DNA of 64,000 nucleotides from CAVVAL01 sp963740215 (GTDB lineage: Bacteria; Actinomycetota; Actinomycetes; Mycobacteriales; Cryptosporangiaceae). The DNA lies in the NCBI GenBank assembly GCA_963740215.1, contig CAVUDJ010000008.1, positions 372,001 to 436,000 of the forward strand, read 5' to 3'. Below are positions 15,842 through 24,389 of this stretch, in pieces. Numbering within the stretch: the first letter of the stretch is position 1; the number at the start of each line of letters is the position of its first letter. The notes under the pieces are model-generated. The model was given only the letters and a program-made list of their open reading frames with translations. It was not told the DNA's origin and did not search any database. The translations under genes were made by a program, and so were the position numbers.

Positions 15842-16917
15842 GCCGGCCGCTCCGACTGTTGCGCATGGCCGGGCCAGGTCTGCCCGGGCGGCACCATGTG
15901 CGACGGGATCTGCGCCTGGCGCCGGTCGGACTGCTGGCGCGGCGTGACGGTGGGCAGCGGCACGATGGCGAGCACCCGGTCGACGATGTGCTCGGCCGGT
16001 ACCCCGTCGGCCAGCGCGTCGTAGGAGAGCACCAGCCGGTGCCGCAGGATGTCGGGGGCGACATCCTGGATGTCCTGCGGCAGCGCGTAGTCGCGGCCGC
16101 GCATGAGCGCGAGCGCACGGGTGGCGGCGATCAGGCCGAGCGAGGCACGTGGCGACGCGCCGTAGGAGATCAGGCCGGCGACTTCGGGAAGCCCGTGCTC
16201 GCCGGGCGCGCGGGTGGCCAGCACCAGCCGCACGGCGTAGTCGACGAGCGCGTTGTGCACGAAGACGTTGTCGGCGGTGGCCTGCAGCCGGAGCAGGTCC
16301 TCGGGGCTGAGCACCTGCTGCGCGCGGGGCGGGTTGACGCCCATGCGGTAGACGATCTCGCGCTCCTCGACGTCGGTCGGGTACCCGACGACGATCTTCA
16401 TGAGGAACCGGTCGCGCTGCGCCTCCGGGAGCGGGTAGACGCCTTCCTGCTCGATCGGGTTCTGCGTGGCGAGGGTGAGGAACGGGCTGGGCAGCGGGTG
16501 GGTCTTGCCGCCGATCGACACCTGCTTCTCTGCCATCACCTCAAGGAGCGCGGACTGCACCTTGGCGGGCGCCCGGTTGATCTCGTCCGCGAGGAGGAAG
16601 TTCACGAACACGGGGCCGAGCTCGATGTCGAACGTCTCCTTCGTGGCCCGGTAGACGCGGGTGCCGAGGATGTCGGCGGGCACGAGGTCGGGGGTGAACT
16701 GGATCCGGGCGAAGCTGCCGCCGACGGCCTTCGCGAGAGTCTCCACGGCAAGGGTCTTCGCCACCCCGGGCACGCCTTCGAGCAGGCAGTGGCCACGGGC
16801 CAGCAGGCAGACCAGCATCCGCTCGATCATGCGGTCCTGGCCGACGATGACCCGCTTGACCTCGAAGAGGGTCTTCTCCAGTTGGGTCGCGTCCTGCGCA
16901 GGGGTGCTCTGCGTCAC
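15838..16917 (-). CDS. moxR: MoxR family AAA+ ATPase
   Basis: A 359-aa AAA+ ATPase with Walker A LLEGVPGVAKTLAVETLA near residues 53-70, Walker B LLADEINRAPAKVQSALLEV near 114-133, sensor residues in TLATQNPIEQEGVYPLPEAQ, and the C-terminal AAA lid. MoxR proteins act as chaperones with VWA partners, here encoded directly downstream. The N-terminal ATG at 16917 is preceded by about 130 bp to the divergent oxidase gene, so it is the first gene of the unit. An odd, Gln/Pro-rich tail (residues ~330-359) is not part of the core. Confidence 0.95.
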   Translation of the reverse strand: MTQSTPAQDATQLEKTLFEVKRVIVGQDRMIERMLVCLLARGHCLLEGVPGVAKTLAVETLAKAVGGSFARIQFTPDLVPADILGTRVYRATKETFDIELGPVFVNFLLADEINRAPAKVQSALLEVMAEKQVSIGGKTHPLPSPFLTLATQNPIEQEGVYPLPEAQRDRFLMKIVVGYPTDVEEREIVYRMGVNPPRAQQVLSPEDLLRLQATADNVFVHNALVDYAVRLVLATRAPGEHGLPEVAGLISYGASPRASLGLIAATRALALMRGRDYALPQDIQDVAPDILRHRLVLSYDALADGVPAEHIVDRVLAIVPLPTVTPRQQSDRRQAQIPSHMVPPGQTWPGHAQQSERPA

Positions 16918-17049
16918 GGAATGCCTCCAGCCGATCTGCTCCCGGTAATCCCATCAGCTTTTCATGCTCCCCCCTGAACGTGCCCTGGGCGGGGGCTAAG
17001 AGGCTCCTAAGGACCGCGCGCGGCGGGTCGCTGTGGCACGCTGCCTTCC

Positions 17050-18110
17050 GTGGACTGGCTTGAGGCTCTGCACGCACGCGCCACCGAGGTCCAACCAGAG
17101 TGGCTCACCGCCTACATCGACGCGGGCGCCGGTGACGAACTCACCGTCGCCGCGTCCGGCGCCGCCTGGGACCGGCTCCGGCTCCGCCCGCGGGCGCTCG
17201 TCGACGTCAGCACCGTGACCACGACGACCACCGTTCTCGGCACCGAGGTCGCCACTCCCGTGCTCGTGGCGCCCACCGCGCTGCACCGCAGCGTGCACAC
17301 CGACGGCGAGGCCGCCACGGCGGCGGGCGCGTCCGCCGCCGGGTCGCTGTTCTGCCTCTCGTCCCGCTCGGGCACGCCGATCGAGAAGGTCGCCGCCTCC
17401 GGTGGCCCGTGGTGGGCCCAGGTGTACGTCGTCCGCGACCGCGACCTCACCGCCGGGTTCGTGCGGCGCGCGGTGGCCGCGGGTGCCGGCGCGCTGGTCC
17501 TGACCGCCGACACGCCGGTCGTCGGGCGCAAGCCCCGTTCGGACGCGCTGGCGGCGGCGTCACGATTCCGGGCGAGTACACCCGCACCAACCTCGACTGG
17601 TCCGAGAGCGCGGACGATCTGGACGATCCGACCGACACGCGCCTCTGGCAGGCACCGGACATCACGGTCGACACCATCGAGTGGCTCGCCGCGCTCAGCG
17701 GGCTGCCGGTCGTGGTCAAGGGCGTGCTCCGCGGGGACGACGCCCGCCGCTGCGTGGACGCCGGCGCCGCCGCGATCGTCGTCTCCAACCACGGCGGGCG
17801 CCAGCTCGACGGCGCGGTGAGCACCGCGTCGGCCCTGCCCGAGGTGGTCGCCGCGCTCGCCGGTACCGGCGCCGAGGTGTACGTGGACGGCGGCATCCGG
17901 CGCGGGTCCCACGTGCTGCGGGCGCTCGCCCTCGGCGCGCGGGCGGTGTTCGTGGGTAGGCCCGTATTGTGGGGGTTGGCCGCCGGCGGTGCGGACGGTG
18001 TACGCACCGTTCTCGACGGACTCACCGACGAGCTGGTCCACGCCATGATGCTGGCGGGTGCACCCACCCTCGCGCGGCTCACAGCGGACCTCGTGACAGA
18101 TTCGCTGTGA
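17050..18110 (+). CDS. FMN-dependent alpha-hydroxy-acid oxidizing protein, frameshifted
   Basis: The gene starts with GTG at 17050 and reads as a lactate/glycolate-oxidase-type TIM barrel (TPVLVAPTALHRSVHTDGE, then WWAQVYVVRDRDLTAGFVRR and LVLTADTPVVGRK). Near 17565 it shifts frame and continues with GVTIPGEYTRTNLDWSES and the C-terminal FMN/catalytic part: VVSNHGGRQLDGAVSTA (active-site His) and VDGGIRRGSHVLRALALGA. The span is 3n+2, so one base is missing. The intact protein would be about 353 aa and would oxidise an L-2-hydroxy acid to a 2-oxo acid. A strong terminator follows at 18167-18210. Confidence 0.87.
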
Positions 18111-18166
18111 CGGATCCCATCCTTTGACTGGACAACCACTACATCAGGCGGTGTAAACTTCAAGCT

Positions 18167-18210
18167 GATGTCGGGCGGCTTCCCCCGTGGCCGCCCGACA
18201 TCTTTTGTTT
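18167..18210 (+). terminator. Rho-independent terminator after the hydroxy-acid oxidase gene
   Basis: A 13-bp perfect stem (GATGTCGGGCGGC at 18167-18179, complement at 18190-18202) with a 10-nt loop, followed by TTTTGTTT. This is the most classical intrinsic terminator in the window. Confidence 0.85.
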
Positions 18211-18274
18211 CCTGGGTCTGCTTCATGCGTTCCGCCCGTAGCGAGGCCCTAACCCTGACCCTGGAACCACCTCC

Positions 18275-18483
18275 GTGACCACGCCCGAGGCCGTCGAGCC
18301 GCCGATCTGCTCCGCCAAGGGCTGCCGCGAGAACGCCCGCTGGTCGCTGCTGTGGAACAACCCCAAGCTGCACACGCCCGACCGGCGCAAGACTGGGTCG
18401 CCTGCGACGCGCATCGTGCCCACTTGAGCGACTTCCTCGCCGCCCGCGGCTTCCTCCGTGACGTGGAGCCGCTAGTGCAGTGA
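18275..18483 (+). CDS. Small Cys-containing protein, 'acetone carboxylase'-annotated type, frameshifted
   Basis: A short gene. From GTG at 18275 it encodes CSAKGCRENARWSLLWNNPK, then HTPDRRKT, and after a frame change near 18393 WVACDAHRAHLSDFLAARGF and LRDVEPLVQ to the TGA at 18481-18483. This is the pattern of a ~70-aa actinobacterial protein with two CxxxxC/CxxH-type metal-ligand pairs, often labelled acetone carboxylase without evidence. The span is 3n+2, so one base is missing. The Cys/His spacing suggests a small zinc-binding protein. It lies 65 bp upstream of the PH-domain gene pair on the same strand. Confidence 0.75.
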
Positions 18484-18547
18484 TCGCTAGCGCTCGTGGG
18501 CCCAAAGCCCCAAACGTCAGCGGTCACAGCACGGATAGGCTGGGAAC

Positions 18548-19042
18548 GTGGACGCCAACCCCGCACTCTGGCCGGACGACGTCGAGTGGCGGGCGGTGTC
18601 ACCCAAGCTCCTGCTGCTACGCCGGATCCTGCTCCTCTGGTGGCTCGTGCCGGTAGCCGCAGCGACCCTCGCCGTCGTGATGACAACCGAAACCCGCTGG
18701 CTCTGGTACGCCGTCCCGATAGCCGGCCTGGCGCTCCTGGCGTGGTGGTGGCGGCTGGTGAGCCGCGCGGTGCGGTCCTGGGGGTACGCCGAGCGCGCCG
18801 ACGAACTGCTCGTGCGGCGCGGCGTGCTGGTCCGCCGGCTCACGGTCGTGCCGTACGGGCGCATGCAGTTCGTGGACGTGAAGGCCGGGCCGCTGGAACG
18901 CTCGCTCGGCATCGCCACGGTGCAGCTGCACACCGCCGCCGCGGCAACCGACGCCTACGTGCCTGGCCTACCCGCCGACGAGGCTGCCCGGCTCCGCGAC
19001 GTGCTCACCGCTCTCGGCAGCGCGCGGACGGCCGGGCTGTGA
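18548..19042 (+). CDS. PH domain-containing membrane protein (YdbS-like)
   Basis: A 164-aa protein with two hydrophobic segments (residues ~23-46 and ~55-70) and one bacterial PH (bPH2) domain from about residue 75, recognised by RRGVLVRRLTVVPYGRMQFV and GPLERSLGIATVQLHTA. YdbS/YdbT-type pairs are implicated in membrane or antimicrobial-peptide stress; no enzyme activity is known. It starts at GTG 18548 and its TGA overlaps the next gene's GTG (GTGA), so the two PH proteins are co-translated. Confidence 0.9.
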   Translation: MDANPALWPDDVEWRAVSPKLLLLRRILLLWWLVPVAAATLAVVMTTETRWLWYAVPIAGLALLAWWWRLVSRAVRSWGYAERADELLVRRGVLVRRLTVVPYGRMQFVDVKAGPLERSLGIATVQLHTAAAATDAYVPGLPADEAARLRDVLTALGSARTAGL

Positions 19043-20313
19043 CGTCCGACAGCCAGGCGAAGCTCCACCGCCTCCACCCGCTCACACCGCTCGTGCGCGG
19101 CGCGAAGGTGTTCGGCGGCATCGCCGCGATCGGCATCTACCAGTCGTACCAGACGATCCAGCAGGTCGGGTTCCTCGCCGCCCTGGCGGGAGTGGCTGTC
19201 GTCGTTCTCGGCGCGTTCGCGGTCAGCTGGGTCTCGTGGCACTTCACCGGGTACCGCGTCACCGACCGGGAGCTGCACGTCCAGGAGGGCATCCTCGCCC
19301 GCCGGCATCGCACCGTCCCGCTCGAACGCGTGCAGGCGATCGACGTCGTGCGTCCCCTGCTCGCCCGGCTCCTCGGCCTCGCCGAGCTCCGGCTGGAGGT
19401 CGTCGGCCAGGGCGACACCGAGGCACCGCTCGCGTACCTCACCAGCGCCGAGGCGGTCGAGCTGCGTGCCCATCTGCTGGCGCTCGCCGGTGACACTGTG
19501 CGGGAACCCGAGACGGCACCGCCGCCCGAGCGCCCACTGTTTACTGTGGACCGTAGCGAGCTGATACTGGCGCAGATCCTCACCCCGAACACGCTGCTGC
19601 TGCCGTTCATGGCCATCTTCCCGCTCCTCGGCCTGGTCTACGAGGGACTGTCCTGGCCGGCGGTGCTCGGCGCGGCGTCCGCCATCATCGGCCTCGCGCA
19701 GCTCCCGGTCCGGCGGATCCTCAACGAGTACGGCTTCACCGTCTCCGACACCGACCAGGGGCTACGCCTCCGCCACGGCCTCCTCGAAACGCGCACGCAG
19801 ACAGTGGCGGCCGGCCGCGTGCAGGCCGTGCGGATCTTCCGGCCGCTGCTGTGGCGCCCGTTCGGCTGGGTGCGGGTGGAGATCGCGGTCGCCGGGTACA
19901 GCGCGGCGGGCCAGCAGGAGCAGCGCACCGGCGCGCTGGTGCCGGTCGCCGACGAGGCCACCGCATTCGCGCTGCTCCGCGAGGTGATGCCGCAGCTACC
20001 GGCCGACCTCACCGCTCTGACGCCCGTCCCGCCGCAGGCCCGCTGGGTGGCGCCGTTCGCGTTCCGCCGCCTCGCCGCCGCGACCACCGACGAGCTGTTC
20101 ATCAGCCGCGGCGGCGTGTTCACCGAGCGGCACGAGATCGCGGTCCGGGCGCGGATCCAGAGCATCCGCTACGTAGAGGGGCCGCTCCAGAGGCGCCTCG
20201 GCGTCGCGTCCGTGTACGCCGACCTCGCGGGCGACCACGGCACCACCGCGGCCCACCACCAGGACGTCGCCACCGCCCGTCACCTGCTTGACGAGCTCTC
20301 CAGGCCGGCCTAA
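19039..20313 (+). CDS. PH domain-containing membrane protein (YdbT-like, three bPH2 repeats)
   Basis: A 424-aa protein made of repeated membrane-helix plus bPH2 units. The PH signatures occur three times: RHRTVPLERVQAIDVVRPLL near residue 95, TRTQTVAAGRVQAVRIFRP near 255, and RARIQSIRYVEGPLQRRLGV near 375. Hydrophobic pairs occur at about residues 25-65 and 175-215. It forms a pair with the single-PH protein through the GTGA overlap. Start GTG 19039 is chosen because the overlap removes any spacer; the much longer open frame upstream is in the wrong frame for the first PH gene. Confidence 0.9.
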   Translation: MTSDSQAKLHRLHPLTPLVRGAKVFGGIAAIGIYQSYQTIQQVGFLAALAGVAVVVLGAFAVSWVSWHFTGYRVTDRELHVQEGILARRHRTVPLERVQAIDVVRPLLARLLGLAELRLEVVGQGDTEAPLAYLTSAEAVELRAHLLALAGDTVREPETAPPPERPLFTVDRSELILAQILTPNTLLLPFMAIFPLLGLVYEGLSWPAVLGAASAIIGLAQLPVRRILNEYGFTVSDTDQGLRLRHGLLETRTQTVAAGRVQAVRIFRPLLWRPFGWVRVEIAVAGYSAAGQQEQRTGALVPVADEATAFALLREVMPQLPADLTALTPVPPQARWVAPFAFRRLAAATTDELFISRGGVFTERHEIAVRARIQSIRYVEGPLQRRLGVASVYADLAGDHGTTAAHHQDVATARHLLDELSRPA

Positions 20314-20328
20314 CGACGGTCCGGCATC

Positions 20329-20467
20329 AGCGCTTGCGGCCGCTGGCGTCTAACGCTTGCGATCGGCTGGCGTCTAGCGCTTGCGATCGCTGGCGTCTAG
20401 CGCTTGCGATCGCTGGCGTCTAGCGCTTGCGATCGCTGGCGTCTAGCGCTTGCGATCGCTGGCGTCG
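20329..20467. repeat. Six tandem 23-bp repeats covering the 3' end of the PAP2 gene
   Basis: Units AGCGCTTGCGATCGCTGGCG+TCT start at 20329, 20352 (24 bp), 20376, 20399, 20422 and 20445. The unit at 20445 is the last coding part of the minus-strand PAP2 gene (DASDRKR, with TAG at 20443-20445). The other five are extra copies of that gene end lying downstream, with one diverged copy at each far position. Confidence 0.92.
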
Positions 20468-21420
20468 GCCACCGGGCGGGCGGCCAGCGGCGGTTCGAGC
20501 ACCTCCTGCGGCGCTACCAGCTCAGGCCGCTCCACGCCCAGCTGGCGCTCGGCCGTCGCGATGGTGGCCTCAGCCTCGGCCGTGACCGCAGCGGCGCGGC
20601 GTGCCCGCCACCACCGCTCGGCAAGGTTGACCAGCAGGTACACCACGCCGACGTAGGTCCAGCCGACGAACGCGTCGACCATGTAATGCTCGCCGGTGTA
20701 GGCCAGCACGACCGACATCGCCACCGGGTACGCGATCAGCAGCGGCAGCCAGCGCTTGCGCACCCGCGTGAAGAAGAACGCGACCACGCACAGCGCGAAC
20801 CCCGAGTGCAGCGACGGCATCGCGGCCACCGGGTTCGACATGGCCTGCCCGACGTTGAGCAGCTTGCCCGCGGTGCCGAGGCCGATGGCATCCCAGCCGC
20901 GACCGGACATGCGCTCGACGTGCTCCGTGAGGTACCCGTACTTCGACGCCCACCACGGCGGCGCCGCCGGGTACAGGAAGTACGTGGCCAGGCCGGCGGC
21001 GGTGAGCGCGAACCAGCGCCGCATGAACGCGGCCCAGAGCGCCCGCCGCCGCACCCACAGCACGACCGCCACCGCGAAGCTGGCGACGAAGTGCGAGAAG
21101 TAGATCCAGGAGGCGACCACGTCCCACCAGTGCACGTGGTTCGGGTCGTAGAAGTGCTCCTGGAGCCACAGCGTCGGCAGATCACCGAACAGCCACACGT
21201 CGGCGTTGATCATCTCGGTGACGTGCGGCGCGCTCAGGTTGTCGGCCCAGCCGCGGCTGAAGTCGTAGACGATCAGCAGCCCCACGATCGGCGCCCAGTC
21301 GCGGGCGAACCGGAGGTGGTCCCGCCACGGCCGCTCGATGCCCCAGGCGATGGTGCCCACCCACATGAACAGGATCGCCACCGCCGGGTCGGTTGGGAGA
21401 CCGACGAGCATCCAGTACAC
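20443..21420 (-). CDS. PAP2 / inositol-phosphorylceramide-synthase-type membrane phosphatase
   Basis: The 325-aa frame from GTG 21420 has about six membrane helices and the PAP2 motifs: the AAPPWWAS segment near residue 153, AMPSLHSGFALCV (C2, catalytic His) near 200, and YTGEHYMVDAFVGW (C3) near 244. Such enzymes hydrolyse or transfer lipid phosphates. The N-terminus looks cut: codons upstream in the same frame read RFTRRTYALTAYAVAFVV, a helix continuing to the annotated start, then reach a TGA, while ATG 21530 (MALPDTDVPLEASG) leads in from another frame. One missing base near 21465 would join them into a ~362-aa protein. The C-terminal DASDRKR comes from the tandem repeat. Confidence 0.85.
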   Translation of the reverse strand: MYWMLVGLPTDPAVAILFMWVGTIAWGIERPWRDHLRFARDWAPIVGLLIVYDFSRGWADNLSAPHVTEMINADVWLFGDLPTLWLQEHFYDPNHVHWWDVVASWIYFSHFVASFAVAVVLWVRRRALWAAFMRRWFALTAAGLATYFLYPAAPPWWASKYGYLTEHVERMSGRGWDAIGLGTAGKLLNVGQAMSNPVAAMPSLHSGFALCVVAFFFTRVRKRWLPLLIAYPVAMSVVLAYTGEHYMVDAFVGWTYVGVVYLLVNLAERWWRARRAAAVTAEAEATIATAERQLGVERPELVAPQEVLEPPLAARPVADASDRKR

Positions 21421-21554
21421 GACGAAGGCGACCGCGTAGGCGGTCAGTGCGTATGTCCGACGAGTGAATCGCGGGGACGCCCGGGTGCCCCGGACGCCTC
21501 CAGCGGTACGTCAGTGTCCGGGAGAGCCATTCCGGCCAGTTTAAGCGAACCTCG

Positions 21555-22340
21555 CTAGCCGGCAGACGCGGCGGGGGGCTTGTCGCTCGCGACCTCGCCC
21601 ACTAGCTGCGGCAACACCGTTCCGATTGGTCCGTCGAGCCGCGCGTCGGCCTTGCTGTCGTACGGAGTGCGCTCGGCGTTGACGATCACGACCTTCGCTC
21701 CGCGACGGCTCGCCACGTCGACCAGCCCGGCCACCGGCTGCACCGAGAGCGACGTGCCGACCGCCAGGAACACATCGCAGTCCGCGGTCGCCCGCCGCGC
21801 CGCTTCGAACACGGCCGGCACCAGCGGCTGGCCGAAGCTGATCGTGCCGGCCTTGAGGATGCCGCCGCACCGCAGGCACGCCGGGTCCTCCTCGCCGGCC
21901 GCCACCCGCTCCAGGGTGTCGGACATCGCGGTGCGCGCGCCGCAGGACAGGCACTCCACCTCGTAGAGCGAGCCGTGGACCTCGATGACGATGTCTTCGG
22001 AGTTGCCGGCGAGCTGGTGTAGGCCGTCGATGTTCTGGGTGATGATCGCCCGCAGCTTGCCCGCGTTCTCGAGCTCCACGAGGGAGTAGTGGGCGGCGTT
22101 CGGGCGCGCGGTCCAGGCGGCGTGCTCGCGACGGATGCGCCACGCCTCCCGCCGGATATCCGGATCGTCCAGATAATCACGCAGCGTGAATAGCCGCTGG
22201 CTACCCGGATTGCGGGTCCAGAGCCCGTTCGGCCCCCGGAAGTCCGGTATCCCACTATCGGTGCTGATACCCGCTCCGGTCAGCACCGTGACCTTATTCG
22301 CCGCGGCGATCCATCCCGCGACCGTCTGCACGTCCCTCAT
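21555..22340 (-). CDS. Sir2 family NAD-dependent protein deacetylase
   Basis: A 261-aa class-III sirtuin. The Rossmann motifs GAGISTDSGIPDFRG (residues ~22-36) and TQNIDGLHQLAG (~101-112) are intact, with the catalytic His in VIEVHGSL. Four Cys for zinc come as CLSCG and CLRCGG. The closing ISFGQPLVPAVFEAA and VFLAVGTSLSVQPVAGLV bind NAD. It would remove acyl groups from protein lysines (for example acetyl-CoA synthetase). It is divergent from the thioesterase gene, 71 bp away. Confidence 0.94.
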   Translation of the reverse strand: MRDVQTVAGWIAAANKVTVLTGAGISTDSGIPDFRGPNGLWTRNPGSQRLFTLRDYLDDPDIRREAWRIRREHAAWTARPNAAHYSLVELENAGKLRAIITQNIDGLHQLAGNSEDIVIEVHGSLYEVECLSCGARTAMSDTLERVAAGEEDPACLRCGGILKAGTISFGQPLVPAVFEAARRATADCDVFLAVGTSLSVQPVAGLVDVASRRGAKVVIVNAERTPYDSKADARLDGPIGTVLPQLVGEVASDKPPAASAG

Positions 22341-22411
22341 GTGGGATGACGCTAGGCCGTCAACTGCTCACGATCCAGTCGGACGGCACATTCGACCCCT
22401 AGGCTGCCGGC

Positions 22412-22789
22412 ATGAAGTTGCGCACAGGGCTCGCCGCTCACGTCTCTCTTGTTGTCGAATCCCAGGACACAGCCGTTGCGCTCGGCTCGGGCGACGTTCC
22501 GGTGCTGGGCACGCCGCGTGTCGTCGCGCTCGCCGAAGAGGCCACCGTCGCCGCTGTAGCCGGCTCGTTGAAGGACGGGCGAACGTCCGTCGGCACTCGC
22601 GTCGAGATCCGCCATCGCGCTCCCACACCGCCCGGACGGCGGGTCGAGGCGGACGCGGTTCTGGTCGGCGTAGACGGCCGCAAGCTCGTCTTCGACGTCA
22701 CGGTGCGTGATGGCGAAGAGGTGATCGCGACTGCCGTCGTCGAGCGGGTGGTCGTCGACCGCGAGCGGTTCATGGAGGGAGTCGGATGA
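22412..22789 (+). CDS. Thioesterase family protein (FlK-like hotdog fold)
   Basis: A 125-aa hotdog protein close in layout to fluoroacetyl-CoA thioesterase-like proteins: VPVLGTPRVVALAEEATVAA near residue 28 (the Thr/Glu active-site helix), VGTRVEIRHRAPTPPG near 62, and the strands VEADAVLVGVDGRKLVFDV. It would hydrolyse an acyl-CoA or act as a housekeeping thioesterase; the substrate is unknown. Its stop overlaps the next gene's ATG by 4 bp (ATGA), so it pairs with the MBL-fold hydrolase. Confidence 0.85.
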   Translation: MKLRTGLAAHVSLVVESQDTAVALGSGDVPVLGTPRVVALAEEATVAAVAGSLKDGRTSVGTRVEIRHRAPTPPGRRVEADAVLVGVDGRKLVFDVTVRDGEEVIATAVVERVVVDRERFMEGVG

Positions 22790-23601
22790 CCGCCCGCTGG
22801 ACGGAGGTCGCCGACCGGGTTTTCGTCCTGCGCTACCCCGTACTGGACGTCAACACGACCCTGATCGTCGGCGACGGCGCCGCACTGCTCGTCGACACCC
22901 TCGCCACGCCGCGCCAGGCCGCCGAGCTGCGCGACTCCGTCGAGGCCGTGACCCGCGCGCCCCTGACCGTCGTGAACACGCACCACCACTTCGACCACAC
23001 CTTCGGCAACGCCACCTTCGGTACGCCGTCCTGGGCGCACACCGGCTGCGTGGCGGCACTCCGCGACCACGCCGAGGGCCTGCGGCACGCCGCCGCGGAG
23101 GAGTTCCCCGACCTCGCCGCCGAACTCGCCGACGTGACGGTCGTCCCGCCCGACCACGAGGTGCACGCCGGCACCGACCTGGACGTCGGCGGCCGCAGGG
23201 TGCTGCTGCGCCATCTCGGCCGCGGCCACACCGACAACGACCTCGCGGTACTGGTCCCGGACGCCGGTGCCACCCTCACCGGCGACCTGGTCGAGGTCGG
23301 CGCTCCGCCTTCGTTCGCCGACGCATGGCCGCTGGAGTGGGCGGCCACGCTCGCCGAGCTGCTCGCGCTCAGCGCGACCGAGGGCGCCGGAACGGTGTTC
23401 GTCCCCGGTCACGGCGCTCCGACCGGCGCGTACTACGTCAAGGCGCAGCACGCGGACCTCGCCCGCCTCGAATGGCTCTGCCGCGACGGGCACGCCGACG
23501 AGGCACCGATCGACGAGGTCGCCGCGAAGTCACCGTTCGGCGCGGCGGCGTCACGGGTCGCGGTGCGCCGCGCCTACGCCGATCTCGACGGCAAGCTCTG
23601 A
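22786..23601 (+). CDS. MBL fold metallo-hydrolase
   Basis: A 271-aa metallo-beta-lactamase-fold hydrolase with the metal motif NTHHHFDHTFGN (residues ~64-75) and further ligands in LLRHLGRGHTDNDLAVL, TGDLVEVG and VPGHGAPTG. The substrate is not clear; glyoxalase-II-like or quinoprotein-relay-type enzymes are possible. It is coupled to the thioesterase upstream (ATGA). Its last 28 bp overlap, on the opposite strand, the end of the TIM-barrel gene. Confidence 0.9.
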   Translation: MTARWTEVADRVFVLRYPVLDVNTTLIVGDGAALLVDTLATPRQAAELRDSVEAVTRAPLTVVNTHHHFDHTFGNATFGTPSWAHTGCVAALRDHAEGLRHAAAEEFPDLAAELADVTVVPPDHEVHAGTDLDVGGRRVLLRHLGRGHTDNDLAVLVPDAGATLTGDLVEVGAPPSFADAWPLEWAATLAELLALSATEGAGTVFVPGHGAPTGAYYVKAQHADLARLEWLCRDGHADEAPIDEVAAKSPFGAAASRVAVRRAYADLDGKL

Positions 23602-24389
23602 GGTGGGTGTTCGCGGAAATCGCGCGGTCGGCGCCGGCGCGCCGCCGCGATTTCCGCGAACACCCCTAGAGCCAGCCCGCGGAGCAGGGCGGCGTCTCGC
23701 TCGACGGCCGCCGGGCTGTCGCCCGGCACGAACTCCAGCAGGGCGTCGAACGGCCGCCCCTCGGCGGCCAGCCGCGCGAACACCCGCCGCCACAGGTCGG
23801 CCCGAGCCTCCAGCGGCAACCGCTCCCGCTCGGGCCACCACGAGAACACGTGGACGGTGGGAACGTGCGCGATCACGCGCTCCAGCCCGGCCAGCGCCTC
23901 GTCGTCCTGCATGCCGACCGGCGGCTGCCAGTAGGTACGCGCCCGCGCCTGCCCGAGCAGCTCCAGGCAGCTCTCGACGTTGTCCGTCAACGTGCCGCCG
24001 TGGAACTCGAATGCCAGCTCTACACCGTGCTCGGCGGCGGCGTTCACAGCCGCGATCACCGCCGCGCGGTGCTCGGGGGTCGCCGAGTCCGACCCCAGCC
24101 ACCCCGCCCACACCCGGATCCGCGGCGCCCCCAACGCGACAGCGCTCGCCAGCACGGGCGCGAAGTCGTCCGGGCCACGCCGCAGGAAGTACGAGCCGTA
24201 CGACGCGACGGCCAGCCCGGCGCGCTCAGTGGCCTCCCGCACGGAAGCGGCGCGTTCGACATCACCAGCCGGGACGTGGACGTCGGCGCCCCACTCGATG
24301 GCCTCCAGGCCGGCCTCGGCCGCGACCTCGATCACGGCATCGGGCGGCAACCCCCGCAGGGTGACCGAGCACAGGCCGGGGCGGATCAC
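23574..24389 (-). CDS. Sugar phosphate isomerase/epimerase (xylose-isomerase-like TIM barrel)
   Basis: A 271-aa TIM barrel of the AP-endonuclease-2/epimerase family. GTG 24389 starts at VIRPGLCSVTLRGLPPDAVI and overlaps the asnB stop (GTGA). Metal-ligand segments are LEAIEWGADVHVPAG, VELAFEFHGGTLTDN and VPTVHVFSWWP. The natural fold ends near ALLRGLAL. The last ~31 codons come from the type-C palindrome at 23605-23665 and from the antisense of the MBL gene end, so the palindrome seems to have replaced the original stop. The substrate is unknown; neighbours give no firm hint. Confidence 0.87.
   Translation of the reverse strand: MIRPGLCSVTLRGLPPDAVIEVAAEAGLEAIEWGADVHVPAGDVERAASVREATERAGLAVASYGSYFLRRGPDDFAPVLASAVALGAPRIRVWAGWLGSDSATPEHRAAVIAAVNAAAEHGVELAFEFHGGTLTDNVESCLELLGQARARTYWQPPVGMQDDEALAGLERVIAHVPTVHVFSWWPERERLPLEARADLWRRVFARLAAEGRPFDALLEFVPGDSPAAVERDAALLRGLALGVFAEIAAARRRRPRDFREHPPQSLPSRSA
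23605..23665. repeat. Family C palindrome, copy 1, read as coding tail
   Basis: Perfect 20-bp arms (23605-23624, GGGTGTTCGCGGAAATCGCG, and 23646-23665) around a 21-nt GC-rich loop, 3 bp after the MBL gene stop. On the minus strand it is translated as part of the TIM-barrel C-terminus. The second copy is at 55124-55186. Confidence 0.85.

Noticed and set aside
18496..19038. Upstream extension of the second PH-domain gene
   Set aside because: The frame is open but overlaps the first PH-domain gene completely; the GTGA junction at 19039 gives the real start.
20329..20467. CRISPR-like array
   Set aside because: Repeats are directly adjacent without spacers and equal the 3' end of the neighbouring gene; no cas genes are near.
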